Assembly (NCBI RefSeq): GCF_002088235.1
Contig: NZ_AQQV01000001.1
Location: forward strand, 806,001 to 870,000
Length of the DNA: 64,000 nt
From: Oceanococcus atlanticus
GTDB taxonomy: Bacteria; Pseudomonadota; Gammaproteobacteria; Nevskiales; Oceanococcaceae
Direction: 5' to 3'
In this document: positions 34,793 to 44,248 of the stretch, piece after piece
Layout: every line of letters begins with the position of its first letter
Position numbering within the stretch: the first letter of the stretch is position 1
Notes under the pieces: generated by a model
What the model was told of the DNA's origin: nothing
Database searches by the model: none
The model's input: the letters and a program-made list of their open reading frames with translations, nothing else
Translations under genes and position numbers: made by a program

Positions 34793-35488
34793 TTAACCCA
34801 GCGCGCTGACATCAACAGCAACGCCCGGACCCATGGTCGTGGACAGCGTCACTTTCTGCATGTAGATGCCTTTGCTGGAACTCGGCTTGGCCTTCTTGAG
34901 ATCAGCAATCACGGCGTTCAGGTTCTCGCTCAAAGCCTGGGGCTCGAAGCCGATCGAACCGATCGCGCAATGAATGATGCCGTTCTTGTCGGTGCGGTAG
35001 CGCGCCTGACCGGCCTTGAAGTTCTTGACCGCCGTTTCAACATCCGGCGTCACCGTGCCAACTTTCGGGTTCGGCATCAGGCCACGCGGCCCCAGCACTT
35101 TGCCCAGCTGACCGACGATGCGCATGGCATCCGGCGAAGCAATCACAACGTTGTAATCGAAATTGCCCGATTTGAACTCTTCCGCCAGTTCGTCCATGCC
35201 CACGGCATCGGCACCAGCAGCCTTGGCCTTTTCTGCGTTCTCACCCTGGGTGAACACAGCCACTTTCACGGCCTTACCGGTGCCATGCGGCAGCACGGTG
35301 GAACCACGCACAGCCTGATCCGATTTACGCGGATCCACGCCGAGGTTGACCGCCACGTCCACCGATTCGGTGAACTTGGCATTAGCGCATTCCTTGAGCA
35401 GGCTGATGGCCTCATCCAGGCTGCGCGGCTGATTGTTGTTGCCGACCTTTTCGCGGATCAGCTTCTGACGCTTGGTAAGCTTGGCCAT
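34793..35488 (-). CDS. rplA: 50S ribosomal protein L1
   Basis: 231 residues; forms the L1 stalk that ejects E-site tRNA and represses the rplKA message in E. coli. [54 protein letters not shown]. Starts 3 bases after rplK. Confidence 0.98.
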   Translation of the reverse strand: MAKLTKRQKLIREKVGNNNQPRSLDEAISLLKECANAKFTESVDVAVNLGVDPRKSDQAVRGSTVLPHGTGKAVKVAVFTQGENAEKAKAAGADAVGMDELAEEFKSGNFDYNVVIASPDAMRIVGQLGKVLGPRGLMPNPKVGTVTPDVETAVKNFKAGQARYRTDKNGIIHCAIGSIGFEPQALSENLNAVIADLKKAKPSSSKGIYMQKVTLSTTMGPGVAVDVSALG

Positions 35489-35491
35489 GAA

Positions 35492-35920
35492 TTAACCCTC
35501 CACCTCAAGACCCATTGCGCGGGCGCTGCCGGCAATGATGTTGACAGCTGCATCAAGCGAACCGGCATTGAGATCCGGCATCTTGACGTTGGCGATTTCT
35601 TCCAGCTGCGCACGCGTGACCTTGCCCACCTTCTTGGTGTTGGGGGTCGGGCTGCCGGACTTGATACCTGCGGCCTTCTTGAGCAGGATCGCCGCGGGCG
35701 GCGTCTTGGTGATGAAGGTGAAGCTGCGGTCGGCATACACGGTGATGACGACGGGCACCGGAAGCCCCGGCTCCATCGACTGGGTCTGCGCGTTGAACGC
35801 TTTGCAGAACTCCATGATGTTGACGCCGTGCTGACCCAGCGCCGGACCAACCGGCGGACTCGGGTTGGCCTGACCGGCCTTGACCTGCAGCTTGATATAA
35901 GCCTGTACTTTCTTTGCCAT
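35492..35920 (-). CDS. rplK: 50S ribosomal protein L11
   Basis: 142 residues; GTPase-associated centre, required for RelA activation and the thiostrepton target. [36 protein letters not shown]-terminal [14 protein letters not shown]. The 154-base gap to nusG (35921-36074) presumably holds the L1-regulated leader; I saw no clear promoter or structure there. Confidence 0.98.
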   Translation of the reverse strand: MAKKVQAYIKLQVKAGQANPSPPVGPALGQHGVNIMEFCKAFNAQTQSMEPGLPVPVVITVYADRSFTFITKTPPAAILLKKAAGIKSGSPTPNTKKVGKVTRAQLEEIANVKMPDLNAGSLDAAVNIIAGSARAMGLEVEG

Positions 35921-36074
35921 GCTAACTCCTTGGCGGGTAATAGCGGCCCTGGCCAGGCCTTCCCTTAATCAAAACGCAGCCGGACTCCTGTCCCGCTACC
36001 ACGTTGTTGACGATCAATTCGCCAACCACCTGCGCCAAAGGCCCAGGCCAATGCATTGCTGCATTAAATTTATG

Positions 36075-36608
36075 TCAGGATTTTTCGACCTGCGAAAAAT
36101 CCAGCTCAACCGGCGTCGAACGACCAAAAATCAGCACCGAGACGCGCAACTTGCTCTTCTCGTAATTGACCTCTTCGACCACACCGGAGAAGTCGGCAAA
36201 CGGCCCGTCGAGCACACGCACAGACTCACCCGGCTCAAACAATGTTTTCGGCTTGGGCGCCTCAACACTCTCTTCGACCTGATTCAGAATCTTGTCCGCT
36301 TCAGCCTTGGTGATCGGCGCCGGGCGATCCGTCGTCCCACCAATGAATCCCATCACCTTGGGCACAGACTTAACCAGGTGCCAGGTGTCTTCGTTCATAT
36401 CCATTTCCACCAGCACATAGCCGGGGAAAAACTTACGCTCGGTGGTCCGCTTACTGCCGTCCCGAATCTCGACGACCTCTTCTGTCGGAACCAGAATCTG
36501 ACCGAACTGATCCTCCAGACCGGCGCGCACAATGCGCTCTTCCAGAGACTTCTTGACCTTTTTCTCGTACTGAGAATAGGCGTGGACCACGTACCAGCGC
36601 ATGGCCAT
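36075..36608 (-). CDS. nusG: Transcription elongation/antitermination factor NusG
   Basis: 177 residues. NGN domain [20 protein letters not shown] with [21 protein letters not shown]-terminal KOW domain (about 125-177) [20 protein letters not shown] that binds Rho or S10. Starts 2 bases after secE, the usual coupling. Confidence 0.98.
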   Translation of the reverse strand: MAMRWYVVHAYSQYEKKVKKSLEERIVRAGLEDQFGQILVPTEEVVEIRDGSKRTTERKFFPGYVLVEMDMNEDTWHLVKSVPKVMGFIGGTTDRPAPITKAEADKILNQVEESVEAPKPKTLFEPGESVRVLDGPFADFSGVVEEVNYEKSKLRVSVLIFGRSTPVELDFSQVEKS

Positions 36609-36610
36609 GA

Positions 36611-36991
36611 TCAGCCCCCACGCCCGGTCAGTGCTTCCAGCGCAAGCAGCAGCAGGGAATCAATCCCCCACAACAACATGCCCAGAATCAACACCACGAT
36701 CAAAATGATCGCCGTTGTCTGAATCGTCTCTGGGCGCGTCGGCCATACGACCTTGCGCAGCTCCGTGCGCGACTCGCGCACCACCAGCCACGCGGCCTTG
36801 CCAGGCACGGACTGCAATGCCACAACCACTGCCAACGCACCGCCCACGAGCATGCCCGCCACGCGCACCAGCGCATTGAACTGGGGCTCGAAGTAGTAAA
36901 AACCGAAAATGCTGGCGGCCAGGATTGCTACGGCTGCCCATAGCAAAACGGTGTCCAGCGCCGATCCGGTTGTTTCCGTCTGCGCACTCAT
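36611..36991 (-). CDS. secE: Preprotein translocase subunit SecE
   Basis: 126 residues with three membrane helices (about 13-33, 42-64, 92-116), the long gammaproteobacterial form. The cytosolic amphipathic region and third helix ([20 protein letters not shown], then [20 protein letters not shown]) are the essential SecY clamp. Preceded by a perfect CCGCGG palindromic stem in its leader. Confidence 0.96.
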   Translation of the reverse strand: MSAQTETTGSALDTVLLWAAVAILAASIFGFYYFEPQFNALVRVAGMLVGGALAVVVALQSVPGKAAWLVVRESRTELRKVVWPTRPETIQTTAIILIVVLILGMLLWGIDSLLLLALEALTGRGG

Positions 36992-37038
36992 TGCGTTGCG
37001 ATAACTCCCCGCGGAACCGCGGCAGTTTCAGTAAGTTA

Positions 37039-37114
37039 TGGCAGGCCAGGAGGGTCTCGAACCCCCAACCTGCGGTTTTGGAGACCGCCGCTCTACCAAT
37101 TGAGCTACTGGCCT
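37039..37114 (-). tRNA. tRNA-Trp (anticodon CCA)
   Basis: 76 nt with encoded CCA and discriminator G. The acceptor AGGCCAG/CTGGCCT is perfect; anticodon loop CTCCAAA on stem GCGGT/ACCGC. It lies between tuf and secE, as in Pseudomonas. Confidence 0.97.
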
Positions 37115-37134
37115 GTTGGGGCAAAAGGGCGCGT

Positions 37135-37162
37135 ATTTTACAGCAGCGCCCCGAGAAATCAA
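37135..37162 (-). promoter_or_regulatory. Candidate promoter of tRNA-Trp-secE-nusG
   Basis: Minus strand: TTGATT (37157-37162), 16-bp spacer, TAAAAT (37135-37140), then GC-rich ACGCGCCC. It begins just after the tuf terminator and ends about 20 bases before the tRNA. Confidence 0.65.
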
Positions 37163-37207
37163 GCGGATAAAACGAAGCCGGCGACCATCAGGTCGCCGGC
37201 ATCCGCT
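37162..37207 (-). terminator. Intrinsic terminator after the tRNA-linked tuf gene
   Basis: Perfect 10-bp stem GCCGGCGACC/GGTCGCCGGC (37177-37186 with 37191-37200), followed on the minus strand by TTCGTTTT. Flanking AGCGGAT (37162-37168) and ATCCGCT (37201-37207) can also pair around it. The short T-run suggests partial read-through. Confidence 0.75.
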
Positions 37208-37212
37208 GATTT

Positions 37213-38403
37213 TTAGTCGAAGATCTTGGCAACAACGCCGGCGCCGACAGTGCGGCCACCTTCGCGAATTGCGAAACGAAGACCTTCATCCATCGCGATC
37301 GGCGCGATCAACTCAACCTTCATGTTCACATTGTCACCAGGCATCACCATCTCGGTGCCTTCCGGCAATTCCACTGCGCCCGTCACGTCGGTCGTGCGGA
37401 AGTAGAACTGCGGACGGTAACCCTTGAAGAACGGGGTGTGACGACCACCTTCTTCTTTCTTCAGGATGTACACCTCAGATTCGAACTTGGTGTGCGGCTG
37501 GATGCTGCCCGGCTTGGCCAGAACCTGGCCGCGCTCGATTTCTTCGCGCTTGGTGCCGCGCAGCAGAATGCCAACGTTGTCACCCGCGCGACCTTCGTCG
37601 AGCAGCTTGCGGAACATCTCAACACCGGTCACCGTCGTCTTCGCGGTATCTTTGATACCCACGATTTCGATTTCTTCGCCAACCTTGATGATGCCGCGCT
37701 CAACACGACCCGTGGCCACAGTACCGCGACCCGAAATCGAGAACACGTCCTCAACCGGCATCAGGAAGGCACCGTCAATGGCGCGCTCCGGCTCCGGAAT
37801 GTATTCGTCCAGCGCAGCAATCAGTTTGTCGATCGCCTGCGAGCCAATTTCCGACTCGTCGCCTTCCAGTGCTTTCAGCGCACTGCCGATGATCACCGGG
37901 GTGTCATCACCCGGGAAATCATAGGTGTCCAGCAGTTCGCGCACTTCCATTTCCACCAGCTCGAGCAGCTCGGCGTCATCGACCATGTCAGCCTTGTTCA
38001 GGAACACGACGATGTAAGGCACGCCAACCTGGCGGGCCAGAAGAATGTGCTCACGCGTCTGCGGCATCGGGCCGTCTGCGGCCGAGCACACCAGAATCGC
38101 GCCGTCCATCTGCGCCGCACCGGTGATCATGTTCTTCACATAGTCAGCGTGTCCCGGGCAGTCCACGTGCGCGTAGTGACGCACGTCCGACTCGTATTCC
38201 ACGTGAGCGGTCGAAATGGTAATACCGCGGGCTTTTTCTTCCGGGGCATTGTCAATCTGGTCGTAAGCTTTCGACTCACCACCGAACTTCTTGCCCTGCA
38301 CCACCGTCAGCGCTGCTGTCAGCGTCGTCTTGCCGTGGTCCACGTGTCCGATCGTGCCCACGTTTACGTGGGGTTTCGTACGCTCAAATTTCTCTTTAGC
38401 CAT
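37213..38403 (-). CDS. tuf: Elongation factor Tu (copy next to the tRNA cluster)
   Basis: 396 residues, protein identical to the copy at 20783-21973. This is the tufB-type position, transcribed behind tRNA-Tyr, -Gly and -Thr. The two genes are direct repeats about 16.4 kb apart; their near identity implies gene conversion. After the stop the sequence diverges completely from the other copy (terminator here, promoter plus attenuator there). Confidence 0.99.
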   Translation of the reverse strand: MAKEKFERTKPHVNVGTIGHVDHGKTTLTAALTVVQGKKFGGESKAYDQIDNAPEEKARGITISTAHVEYESDVRHYAHVDCPGHADYVKNMITGAAQMDGAILVCSAADGPMPQTREHILLARQVGVPYIVVFLNKADMVDDAELLELVEMEVRELLDTYDFPGDDTPVIIGSALKALEGDESEIGSQAIDKLIAALDEYIPEPERAIDGAFLMPVEDVFSISGRGTVATGRVERGIIKVGEEIEIVGIKDTAKTTVTGVEMFRKLLDEGRAGDNVGILLRGTKREEIERGQVLAKPGSIQPHTKFESEVYILKKEEGGRHTPFFKGYRPQFYFRTTDVTGAVELPEGTEMVMPGDNVNMKVELIAPIAMDEGLRFAIREGGRTVGAGVVAKIFD

Positions 38404-38447
38404 TTGTCGCGGTTTCCCTTATCAAGGCGAATTGCAAAGCATGAAAA

Positions 38448-38523
38448 TGGTGCCCAAAGCCGGAATCGAACCGGCGACCTCTTCCTTACCAAGAAAGTGC
38501 TCTACCGACTGAGCTATTTGGGC
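38448..38523 (-). tRNA. tRNA-Thr (anticodon GGU)
   Basis: 76 nt with encoded CCA. Acceptor GCCCAAA/TTTGGGC, anticodon loop TTGGTAA on stem CTTTC/GGAAG (one G-T pair), T arm GGTTCGATTCC. Equivalent of E. coli thrT, directly upstream of tuf. Confidence 0.97.
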
Positions 38524-38627
38524 GCTGACTTCTTTCTCGATCCAGCGTCAGCTCGCACTGCCGCCACATCGTCTTTACTAAATTGTGACCCGCCGATGCT
38601 GCTGGCGAGCTGGTTCCGGATTTCAGC

Positions 38628-38701
<74 letters not shown>

Positions 38702-38721
38702 CTGCCGAAACCAGTAGAATT

Positions 38722-38806
38722 TGGTGGAGGGAGTAGGATTTGAACCTACGTAGGCATAGCCGGCAGATTTACAGTCTGCTCCCTTTGACCGCTCGGGCAT
38801 CCCTCC
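38722..38806 (-). tRNA. tRNA-Tyr (anticodon GUA)
   Basis: 85 nt with a long variable arm and encoded CCA. Acceptor GGAGGGA/TCCCTCC, anticodon loop CTGTAAA. First gene of the whole minus-strand block; equivalent of E. coli tyrU. Confidence 0.97.
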
Positions 38807-38818
38807 GAAGAGCCGCGT

Positions 38819-38847
38819 ATTGTTGGGATGGGCTAGGCGCTTGTCAA
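38819..38847 (-). promoter_or_regulatory. Promoter of the tRNA-Tyr-Gly-Thr-tuf operon
   Basis: Minus strand: perfect TTGACA (38842-38847), 17-bp spacer, AACAAT (38819-38824), then the GC-rich discriminator ACGCGGCT typical of stringently controlled stable-RNA promoters. The predicted start is only about five bases before the tRNA. Confidence 0.75.
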
Positions 38848-38913
38848 CCAATACGGAACAATCCATCGATCTCGCGTTCATATAACGCTGTTTAGTTCAG
38901 GGAGAAGAACACT

Positions 38914-40230
38914 GTGAAGCACCCCCACCGACTCGGCCTGGTGCTGGCATTTGCCGCATTTTCCAGCTCGGCAAACATGCTGGAAGACCTCTACCAACAA
39001 GCGCTGGACTATGACGCTCAATACCAGAGCTCGCGCGCAGAATACCAAGCAAATCTGCAAAGTAAGGGCGCTTTGCGCGCTGCCATTCTCCCGCAGTTGA
39101 CGGCTAGCGGCACTGCACAACGCCAGCGTGATGAAATTACTGCCAGCACAATTCCGCAGTACGTGGGGGAGTCCTACGCAACGTCCTATTCAGCTGCATT
39201 ACGCCTGAGCCAACCGATCTTCAACTGGGCCGCGTTTGCGCAATACAAGCAGATCGGCGACCGCCTCGGCCAGGCCGAAACCGGGCTGGCAGCGGCCGAC
39301 CAGGAACTGATTTTGCGCGTCACCAGCGCTTACTTTGACTGGCTGGCCGCAGAAGACAGCCTGCGCTTCGCCAAGGCTGAGAAAGAGGCCATTGGTCAGC
39401 AGCTGCAGCAGGCCAAGAGTCGCTACGAAGTTGGCTTGTCAGCGATCACCGACGTACAGGAAGCTCAGGCGCGCTTTGACGCGAGTCGCGCGCAGGAAAT
39501 TGTGGCAGCTTCCAGGCTACGCTCCGCTCGCGAGGCCCTGCAGGTCATCACCGGGACCCGCCCTGACAGCCCGCAGCCGCTCAGAACGCCGCTAGAAGTT
39601 GCCCCGCCCGAGCCCGCCGCTCCAGAAGCCTGGGTTGACCAGGCCATGCAAAACAACCTCAACCTCAAGCAGTTCGAATTCAGCTCACGCATTGCGTATC
39701 AGCAAATCCGTGAGAAACAGTCTTCTCAGCTGCCTCAGTTGAATCTTTTCGCCGAACACCAAATCAACGATCAATCGGACACGCCACAAGGGCTGGAATC
39801 GGAAACCAGTGTTGTCGGTCTGCAACTGGAGATTCCGCTGTTCCGTGGCGGTGGCGCACTTGCCGCCGTGCGTGAATCACGCTTCCGTTACGAACAGTCC
39901 GAAGCCGACCTGCTGCGTGCCCGCCGCGAGACTGTGCAACTGGCCCGCGACGCCTACGATGGCGTGGTCACCGGCGAGGTTCAGGTGTCCGCACTGCGCC
40001 AGGCCGTGACATCGGCCGAGACTGCACTGGAAGCCATTGAAGCAGGCTTCAAGGTTGGTTCGCGCACCTCGGTCGATGTGCTCAACGCGCAGCGTGAGCT
40101 GTTCGGCGCGCAACGCGATCTGTCCCGTGCGCGCTACGATTACCTGCTCAGCGTACTGCGCCTGAAGCAGGCCGTTGGCGCCCTGGCTTACGCCGACCTG
40201 CAGCAGGTCGACGCGATGCTGATCAACTAG
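38914..40230 (+). CDS. tolC: TolC family outer-membrane efflux/secretion channel
   Basis: 438 residues from a GTG with GGGAGAAG upstream; signal peptide to about residue 20 (FAAFSSSA). Typical TolC architecture: two OEP repeats with alpha-helical barrel segments (EDLYQQALDYDAQYQSSRAE, SYSAALRLSQPIFNW and, in the second half, SETSVVGLQLEIPLFRGGG, VGSRTSVDVLNAQRELFGAQ). The second-half motif with DVLNAQ is the classical TolC signature of type I secretion/RND partners. No inner-membrane partner is encoded nearby. Divergent from the tRNA-Tyr operon; its 3' end overlaps waaA by 8 bases. Confidence 0.92.
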   Translation: MKHPHRLGLVLAFAAFSSSANMLEDLYQQALDYDAQYQSSRAEYQANLQSKGALRAAILPQLTASGTAQRQRDEITASTIPQYVGESYATSYSAALRLSQPIFNWAAFAQYKQIGDRLGQAETGLAAADQELILRVTSAYFDWLAAEDSLRFAKAEKEAIGQQLQQAKSRYEVGLSAITDVQEAQARFDASRAQEIVAASRLRSAREALQVITGTRPDSPQPLRTPLEVAPPEPAAPEAWVDQAMQNNLNLKQFEFSSRIAYQQIREKQSSQLPQLNLFAEHQINDQSDTPQGLESETSVVGLQLEIPLFRGGGALAAVRESRFRYEQSEADLLRARRETVQLARDAYDGVVTGEVQVSALRQAVTSAETALEAIEAGFKVGSRTSVDVLNAQRELFGAQRDLSRARYDYLLSVLRLKQAVGALAYADLQQVDAMLIN

Positions 40231-41491
40231 GCCCATCCACCAGCGGCGCCAGCAATTCCAGGCTGCGCGCCAAGGCCCCTCGGTTACGCCGGGCAAATGC
40301 CTGCCCGGCGTGGCCCATGCGCTGAAGCGCAGGCTCATCATCCAGACACTGCAGCACACGCGCCGCCAGAGTTTGCTCTGCATTCACACGCAGCAGCGCA
40401 CCCTCCTGCTCCAGCGCTGCGGCGACATCGGCGCAACTGTCCACATAAGCCCCCGTGATCACCGGCGCACCCAGCGCGGCCGGCTCAAGCAGGTTGTGGC
40501 CACCAACAGGCACCAGACTGCCACCGACAAAAGCCACATCGCAGGCGGCATAGAACAGCATCAACTCGCCCAGCGTATCGACCAGATACACCGACGCAGC
40601 CTCGGGCGTGGCACTTTCACTGCGCAGGCGCCAGTCCTGCCCGGCACCCTGAAGCACAGCCTCCACCTCGGCGCGGCGGCGCGGATGACGCGGCGCCAGT
40701 ACCAGTAATGCATCGGGATACACCGCACGCACCGCCTGATGCGCCTCCACCACCAGCTCTTCCTCACCCGCATGGGTGCTTGCAGCAAGCCACAGCGGGC
40801 GCTCACCGGCACAGTCGCGCCATTGTCGCGCGCGCTCGGTCAGGTCGGACGCAATGTTCAGATCAAATTTGAGTGAGCCGGTCACCTGCACGCGCTCGTC
40901 CGGCGCACCCAGGGCTTTGAAACGTTCGGCATCATCCGCGCTCTGCACACCCCACGCCTGGATGCCGGCAAAGGCACGATGCAATAGCGTCTGACCAAAT
41001 AATTTGTGCATGCCGCTCACCGAGCTGGCGCGCAGACGCCCACTCAGCCAGATCACAGGAACATTGCGTCGGGCACAGGCCTCAAGCATATGCGGCCAGC
41101 ATTCGGTCTCGAGCACGACCAGTGCGCGCGGCTTGAGCGTGTTCACGAAACGCGCCATGGCGCCCGGCAAGTCCAGCGGCAACAGGCTGACCCGCGCCGC
41201 CGGCACCAGCGTGCGCAAACGCGCCACACCGGTCGGGGTGAAGGCCGTGAGATACAGCGGACAGTGTGGCCAGCGTTGCTGCACCTCGGCCAGCAAGGAG
41301 GCTGCAGAATTGACCTCCCCCACCGACGCCGCGTGGATCCACAGCGGCGCCTGCTGCGCATCGGCTTGCGGCAGATTGCGCCCCCAGCGTTGCGCCCAGC
41401 CCTCACGCCAGGCCGGCTCCTTGCGCCCGCGCCACCACATGAACGCAAGTGCCAGCGGGGTCAGGAGATAGATCAGCAGGCGGTAACGCAT
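40223..41491 (-). CDS. waaA: 3-deoxy-D-manno-octulosonic acid (Kdo) transferase WaaA
   Basis: 422 residues; adds Kdo from CMP-Kdo to the lipid A precursor at the inner leaflet. N-terminal membrane anchor MRYRLLIYLLTPLALAFMWW, then WIHAASVGEVNSAASLL (acceptor domain with the catalytic Glu) and a GT-B C-terminal domain with VFVGGSLVP-like AFVGGSLVPVGGHNLLEPAA. The ATG at 41491 overlaps the kdkA stop (TGATG) and is preferred over a GTG at 41506. Whether it adds one or two Kdo cannot be told; the adjacent Kdo kinase suggests one, as in Haemophilus. Confidence 0.95.
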   Translation of the reverse strand: MRYRLLIYLLTPLALAFMWWRGRKEPAWREGWAQRWGRNLPQADAQQAPLWIHAASVGEVNSAASLLAEVQQRWPHCPLYLTAFTPTGVARLRTLVPAARVSLLPLDLPGAMARFVNTLKPRALVVLETECWPHMLEACARRNVPVIWLSGRLRASSVSGMHKLFGQTLLHRAFAGIQAWGVQSADDAERFKALGAPDERVQVTGSLKFDLNIASDLTERARQWRDCAGERPLWLAASTHAGEEELVVEAHQAVRAVYPDALLVLAPRHPRRRAEVEAVLQGAGQDWRLRSESATPEAASVYLVDTLGELMLFYAACDVAFVGGSLVPVGGHNLLEPAALGAPVITGAYVDSCADVAAALEQEGALLRVNAEQTLAARVLQCLDDEPALQRMGHAGQAFARRNRGALARSLELLAPLVDGPS

Positions 41492-42213
41492 CAGCCCGGC
41501 CCGCACAGCCCCACGTGCCAGGCCTCCACGAAATCACGCCATTGTTGGCGTGAATAGCGCAGTTCGCCAGCCGCACTCAGCTTGTCCAGCGAGCGCTTGA
41601 GCCGACGGATATTCTCGTAGCCCCAGGTCCCCGCCGTGCGCTTGCGCGCGCGGTCGAAATCGATCAACCACCACTGCCCGTCACGGCACAGCAGATTGCG
41701 TGCGTTGAGGTCCGCATGCCAGTAACCGGCCTGATGACAACGGGCAATCGCCATGGCCATGGCATCCCACAGCGCCGGCGTCATGCTGCCATCAGCCAGC
41801 TTGTCGGCCAGCGAATGCGCCCCGACGATGCGCTGCATGAGAATGTCACCGCTGTAGTTGAGCAGGCTGTGGCGATGAAGCCGCGCCGCCACCGGGCGCG
41901 GTACATTGACGCCATCGGCGTGCGCCTGAACCAACACCCGCCATTCACGGAAGGGGCGCGCACGCTCGCGGCCGGGATAGAAATATTTGTCCTTGAACAG
42001 CTTACCGGGCAAGCCACCGCGCCAGTAGTGGCGCAGCACCCAGGCTTGCTCCTCGTGCTCAATGAACCAGGCGCTGGAGCGCCCCTCGGCACTGCCCACC
42101 ACCGCACGACCCCATGCCGCCGGATCGAACGACGCCGGGGTTGGCTCGACAATCAGACCGGGATCAAAAATGATCCAGTCATCGTCGACGGCGACGACAC
42201 GCTCTTCAATCAC
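41491..42213 (-). CDS. kdkA: Kdo kinase KdkA (3-deoxy-D-manno-octulosonic acid kinase)
   Basis: 240 residues of the small lipopolysaccharide-kinase family with a protein-kinase-like fold: N-terminal WVLRHYWRGGLPGKLFKDKY, catalytic loop HADLNARNLL (HxDLxxxN) and IDFDRAR in place of DFG. It phosphorylates Kdo on Kdo-lipid A in Haemophilus and Bordetella. Coupled to waaA by a one-base stop/start overlap. Could also act on heptose (WaaP-like), but length and neighbour favour KdkA. Confidence 0.88.
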   Translation of the reverse strand: MIEERVVAVDDDWIIFDPGLIVEPTPASFDPAAWGRAVVGSAEGRSSAWFIEHEEQAWVLRHYWRGGLPGKLFKDKYFYPGRERARPFREWRVLVQAHADGVNVPRPVAARLHRHSLLNYSGDILMQRIVGAHSLADKLADGSMTPALWDAMAMAIARCHQAGYWHADLNARNLLCRDGQWWLIDFDRARKRTAGTWGYENIRRLKRSLDKLSAAGELRYSRQQWRDFVEAWHVGLCGPG

Positions 42214-42238
42214 GCGTCGTGCCGCCAGCCGAGCCGGT

Positions 42239-43165
42239 TCAATCGACGTAGGTCAGCCATTCCGGATGATCATCACGCTTGCCGCTGACGTGATCGAAGT
42301 ACAGGGACTGCAACTTTTCGGTCAGCGGGCCGCGGCTGCCGCAGCCGATGGTGCGACCGTCAAGCTCACGAATCGGGGTCACTTCCGCAGCCGTGCCGGT
42401 AAAGAAGGCTTCATCGGCGACGTATAGCTCATCTCGGGTCATACGCCGCTCGACCACCTTGATGCCCAGCTCATCGGCCAGGGTGAAGATGGTCTTGCGG
42501 GTGATGCCATCCAGCGCCGACAACAGGGTCGGGGTATGCAGCTCACCATCAAACACCGCAAAGATGTTTTCACCTGACCCTTCGGCCACGTAGCCCTCGG
42601 TGTCCAGCAGCAGGGCTTCGTCGTAACCGTCACGCACCGCTTCCTGCAGGGCCAGCATGGAATTGATGTAGTTGCCGTTGGCCTTGGCCCGGCACATGGT
42701 CACGTTCACATGGTGGCGCGTGTAGGAGCTGGTGCGGATACGAATGCCGCGCTCCATGTTGTCCGCGCCCAGATAAGCGCCCCAGGTCCAGGCCGCCACG
42801 ATCACGTGGGTCTTGAGGTTGTCGGCACGCAGCCCCATGCCCTCGGATCCGTAGAACACCATCGGCCGCATGTAAGCGGAAGCCAGTTTGTTCTCGCGCA
42901 CCGCAGCGATCTGCGCCTGATTGATCTCCTCCACCGAGAACGGAATCGTCATGTTGAGGATACGGGCGGAGTTGAACAGCCGCTTGGTGTGTTCCTGCAG
43001 GCGAAAAATGGCCGTGCCACGGGGGGTTTCGTACGCGCGTACACCTTCGAAGACACCCATGCCGTAATGCAATGTATGCGTCAGTACGTGGGTGGTGGCG
43101 TCACGCCACGGCACCAACTCACCGTCATACCAGATCAGACCATCACGGTCGGCCATAGATGTCAT
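42239..43165 (-). CDS. ilvE: Branched-chain amino acid aminotransferase IlvE
   Basis: 308 residues, PLP fold type IV; last step of Val, Leu and Ile synthesis. DGLIWYDGELVPWRDATTHV, THTLHYGMGVFEGVRAYETP, the PLP-Lys region RAKANGNYINSML, GSGENIFAV, FFTGTAAEVTPIRELDGR. The ATG at 43165 has AGGA upstream; an open frame to 43288 has no ribosome site. In Pseudomonas ilvE sits between glnE and LPS core genes; here LPS genes still follow it but glnE is 9 kb away. Confidence 0.95.
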   Translation of the reverse strand: MTSMADRDGLIWYDGELVPWRDATTHVLTHTLHYGMGVFEGVRAYETPRGTAIFRLQEHTKRLFNSARILNMTIPFSVEEINQAQIAAVRENKLASAYMRPMVFYGSEGMGLRADNLKTHVIVAAWTWGAYLGADNMERGIRIRTSSYTRHHVNVTMCRAKANGNYINSMLALQEAVRDGYDEALLLDTEGYVAEGSGENIFAVFDGELHTPTLLSALDGITRKTIFTLADELGIKVVERRMTRDELYVADEAFFTGTAAEVTPIRELDGRTIGCGSRGPLTEKLQSLYFDHVSGKRDDHPEWLTYVD

Positions 43166-43257
43166 AGATCGATCCTGCTGTTTTTGCCCAATTCGAGATG
43201 GGCGTTTATGGGTAACTGCGTATTGTATCCGCAGTTCCGGCGACGCGGTTAGTCGCG

Positions 43258-44145
43258 TCAGCCGCGCCCGCTCACGCGCTCGCGCCATTGCCGAAGACCA
43301 CCGCGGATATGGGCTTGGGCACCGGCTTTGTAGCGTCCTTTTTCAGCGTGCCGGATACGGCATACGCCGGCCAGTTCGATTGGCACGCCCTGGGTCTGCA
43401 ACAGCCAGCGGAAAATACGATCTTCGTGGCACTTGGCAAAGCTGTCTTCGGGACGCTGGAAGAACGGCGTATCGCGGCAGTAGCCGACCGCCCGGGCGAC
43501 ATCGCCATGGGTGATCTGCAACGGGCCGGTCGCGCGCGAGATATCGCGGCTGTAGAACTGGCTGGTGTCGACATCGCGCAGCGTCCACTGCGCATCTGCG
43601 CTGAGCAAAGGATCATCCGCGCGCAGCAGCGTGGTGACCTGCTCCTGACAGGGGAACACCAGAGCATCCCGCCGCCCCTGCAGCTCCTCAGCCAGTTGAT
43701 CCAGACACCCCGGCGCAAAGACCAGGTCGCAGTCGGTGAACCAGACCCAGTCGGCCTGCGAAGCGAGGGCTGCCCTGTTGCGCCCGATCGAGCGTCGGAA
43801 CAGTTCCTGCGGCGCCAGCGGCTGCCAGTTCCAGCTGACATTGGGCACGTCATGCTGCTGAATAAACGCCAGCAGCGCCGCCGTGTGCGCATCCTCCGGC
43901 GCGTAGAACACGGTCATCACGATGCGTGTGTCCTGCGGCGGGTGCAGGATCAGGGAACTGAGCTGGTAGACCAGCAAATGACTGTACTGCCAGCAATGGC
44001 TGACTATTTCGATTTGCAGGTGCCCGGTCATGGCAACCCGCTCGTCTTCGCTGGGCAGGCCGGGCGCAAACCAACGCGCAGGCACCAAGCCACTGGCGGC
44101 CAGTTTGTAGAACAGCAGAACGGCTTTATCCAGCAGCTTTTTCAT
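43258..44145 (-). CDS. Glycosyltransferase-like protein (GT-A fold)
   Basis: 295 residues from the ATG at 44145. The pattern GHLQIEIVSHCWQYSHLLVY, RIVMTVFYAPED, then WVWFTDCDLVFAPG (Asp138-x-Asp140 as probable metal/nucleotide-sugar site) is GT-A; FQRPEDSFAKCHEDRIFRWL resembles the C-terminal galactosyltransferase-type acceptor region of GT2 enzymes. No ribosome site is clear at this start, so a longer N-terminus is possible. Sugar and linkage unknown. Divergent from the next gene. Confidence 0.75.
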   Translation of the reverse strand: MKKLLDKAVLLFYKLAASGLVPARWFAPGLPSEDERVAMTGHLQIEIVSHCWQYSHLLVYQLSSLILHPPQDTRIVMTVFYAPEDAHTAALLAFIQQHDVPNVSWNWQPLAPQELFRRSIGRNRAALASQADWVWFTDCDLVFAPGCLDQLAEELQGRRDALVFPCQEQVTTLLRADDPLLSADAQWTLRDVDTSQFYSRDISRATGPLQITHGDVARAVGYCRDTPFFQRPEDSFAKCHEDRIFRWLLQTQGVPIELAGVCRIRHAEKGRYKAGAQAHIRGGLRQWRERVSGRG

Positions 44146-44248
44146 GGGCAGAGAAACGGCGAAAACGTCAGCGCAAATTGGGCATCGCCGCGGATACGGC
44201 GTTTTGCAATGATACACTTTGCCCCACACGCAGGCGCCGCCGAGCCCG

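Noticed and set aside
35921-36074. Promoter or L1 site before rplK
   Set aside because: Only weak hexamers (CTGACA with TGCATT) and no clear L1-type stem were seen.
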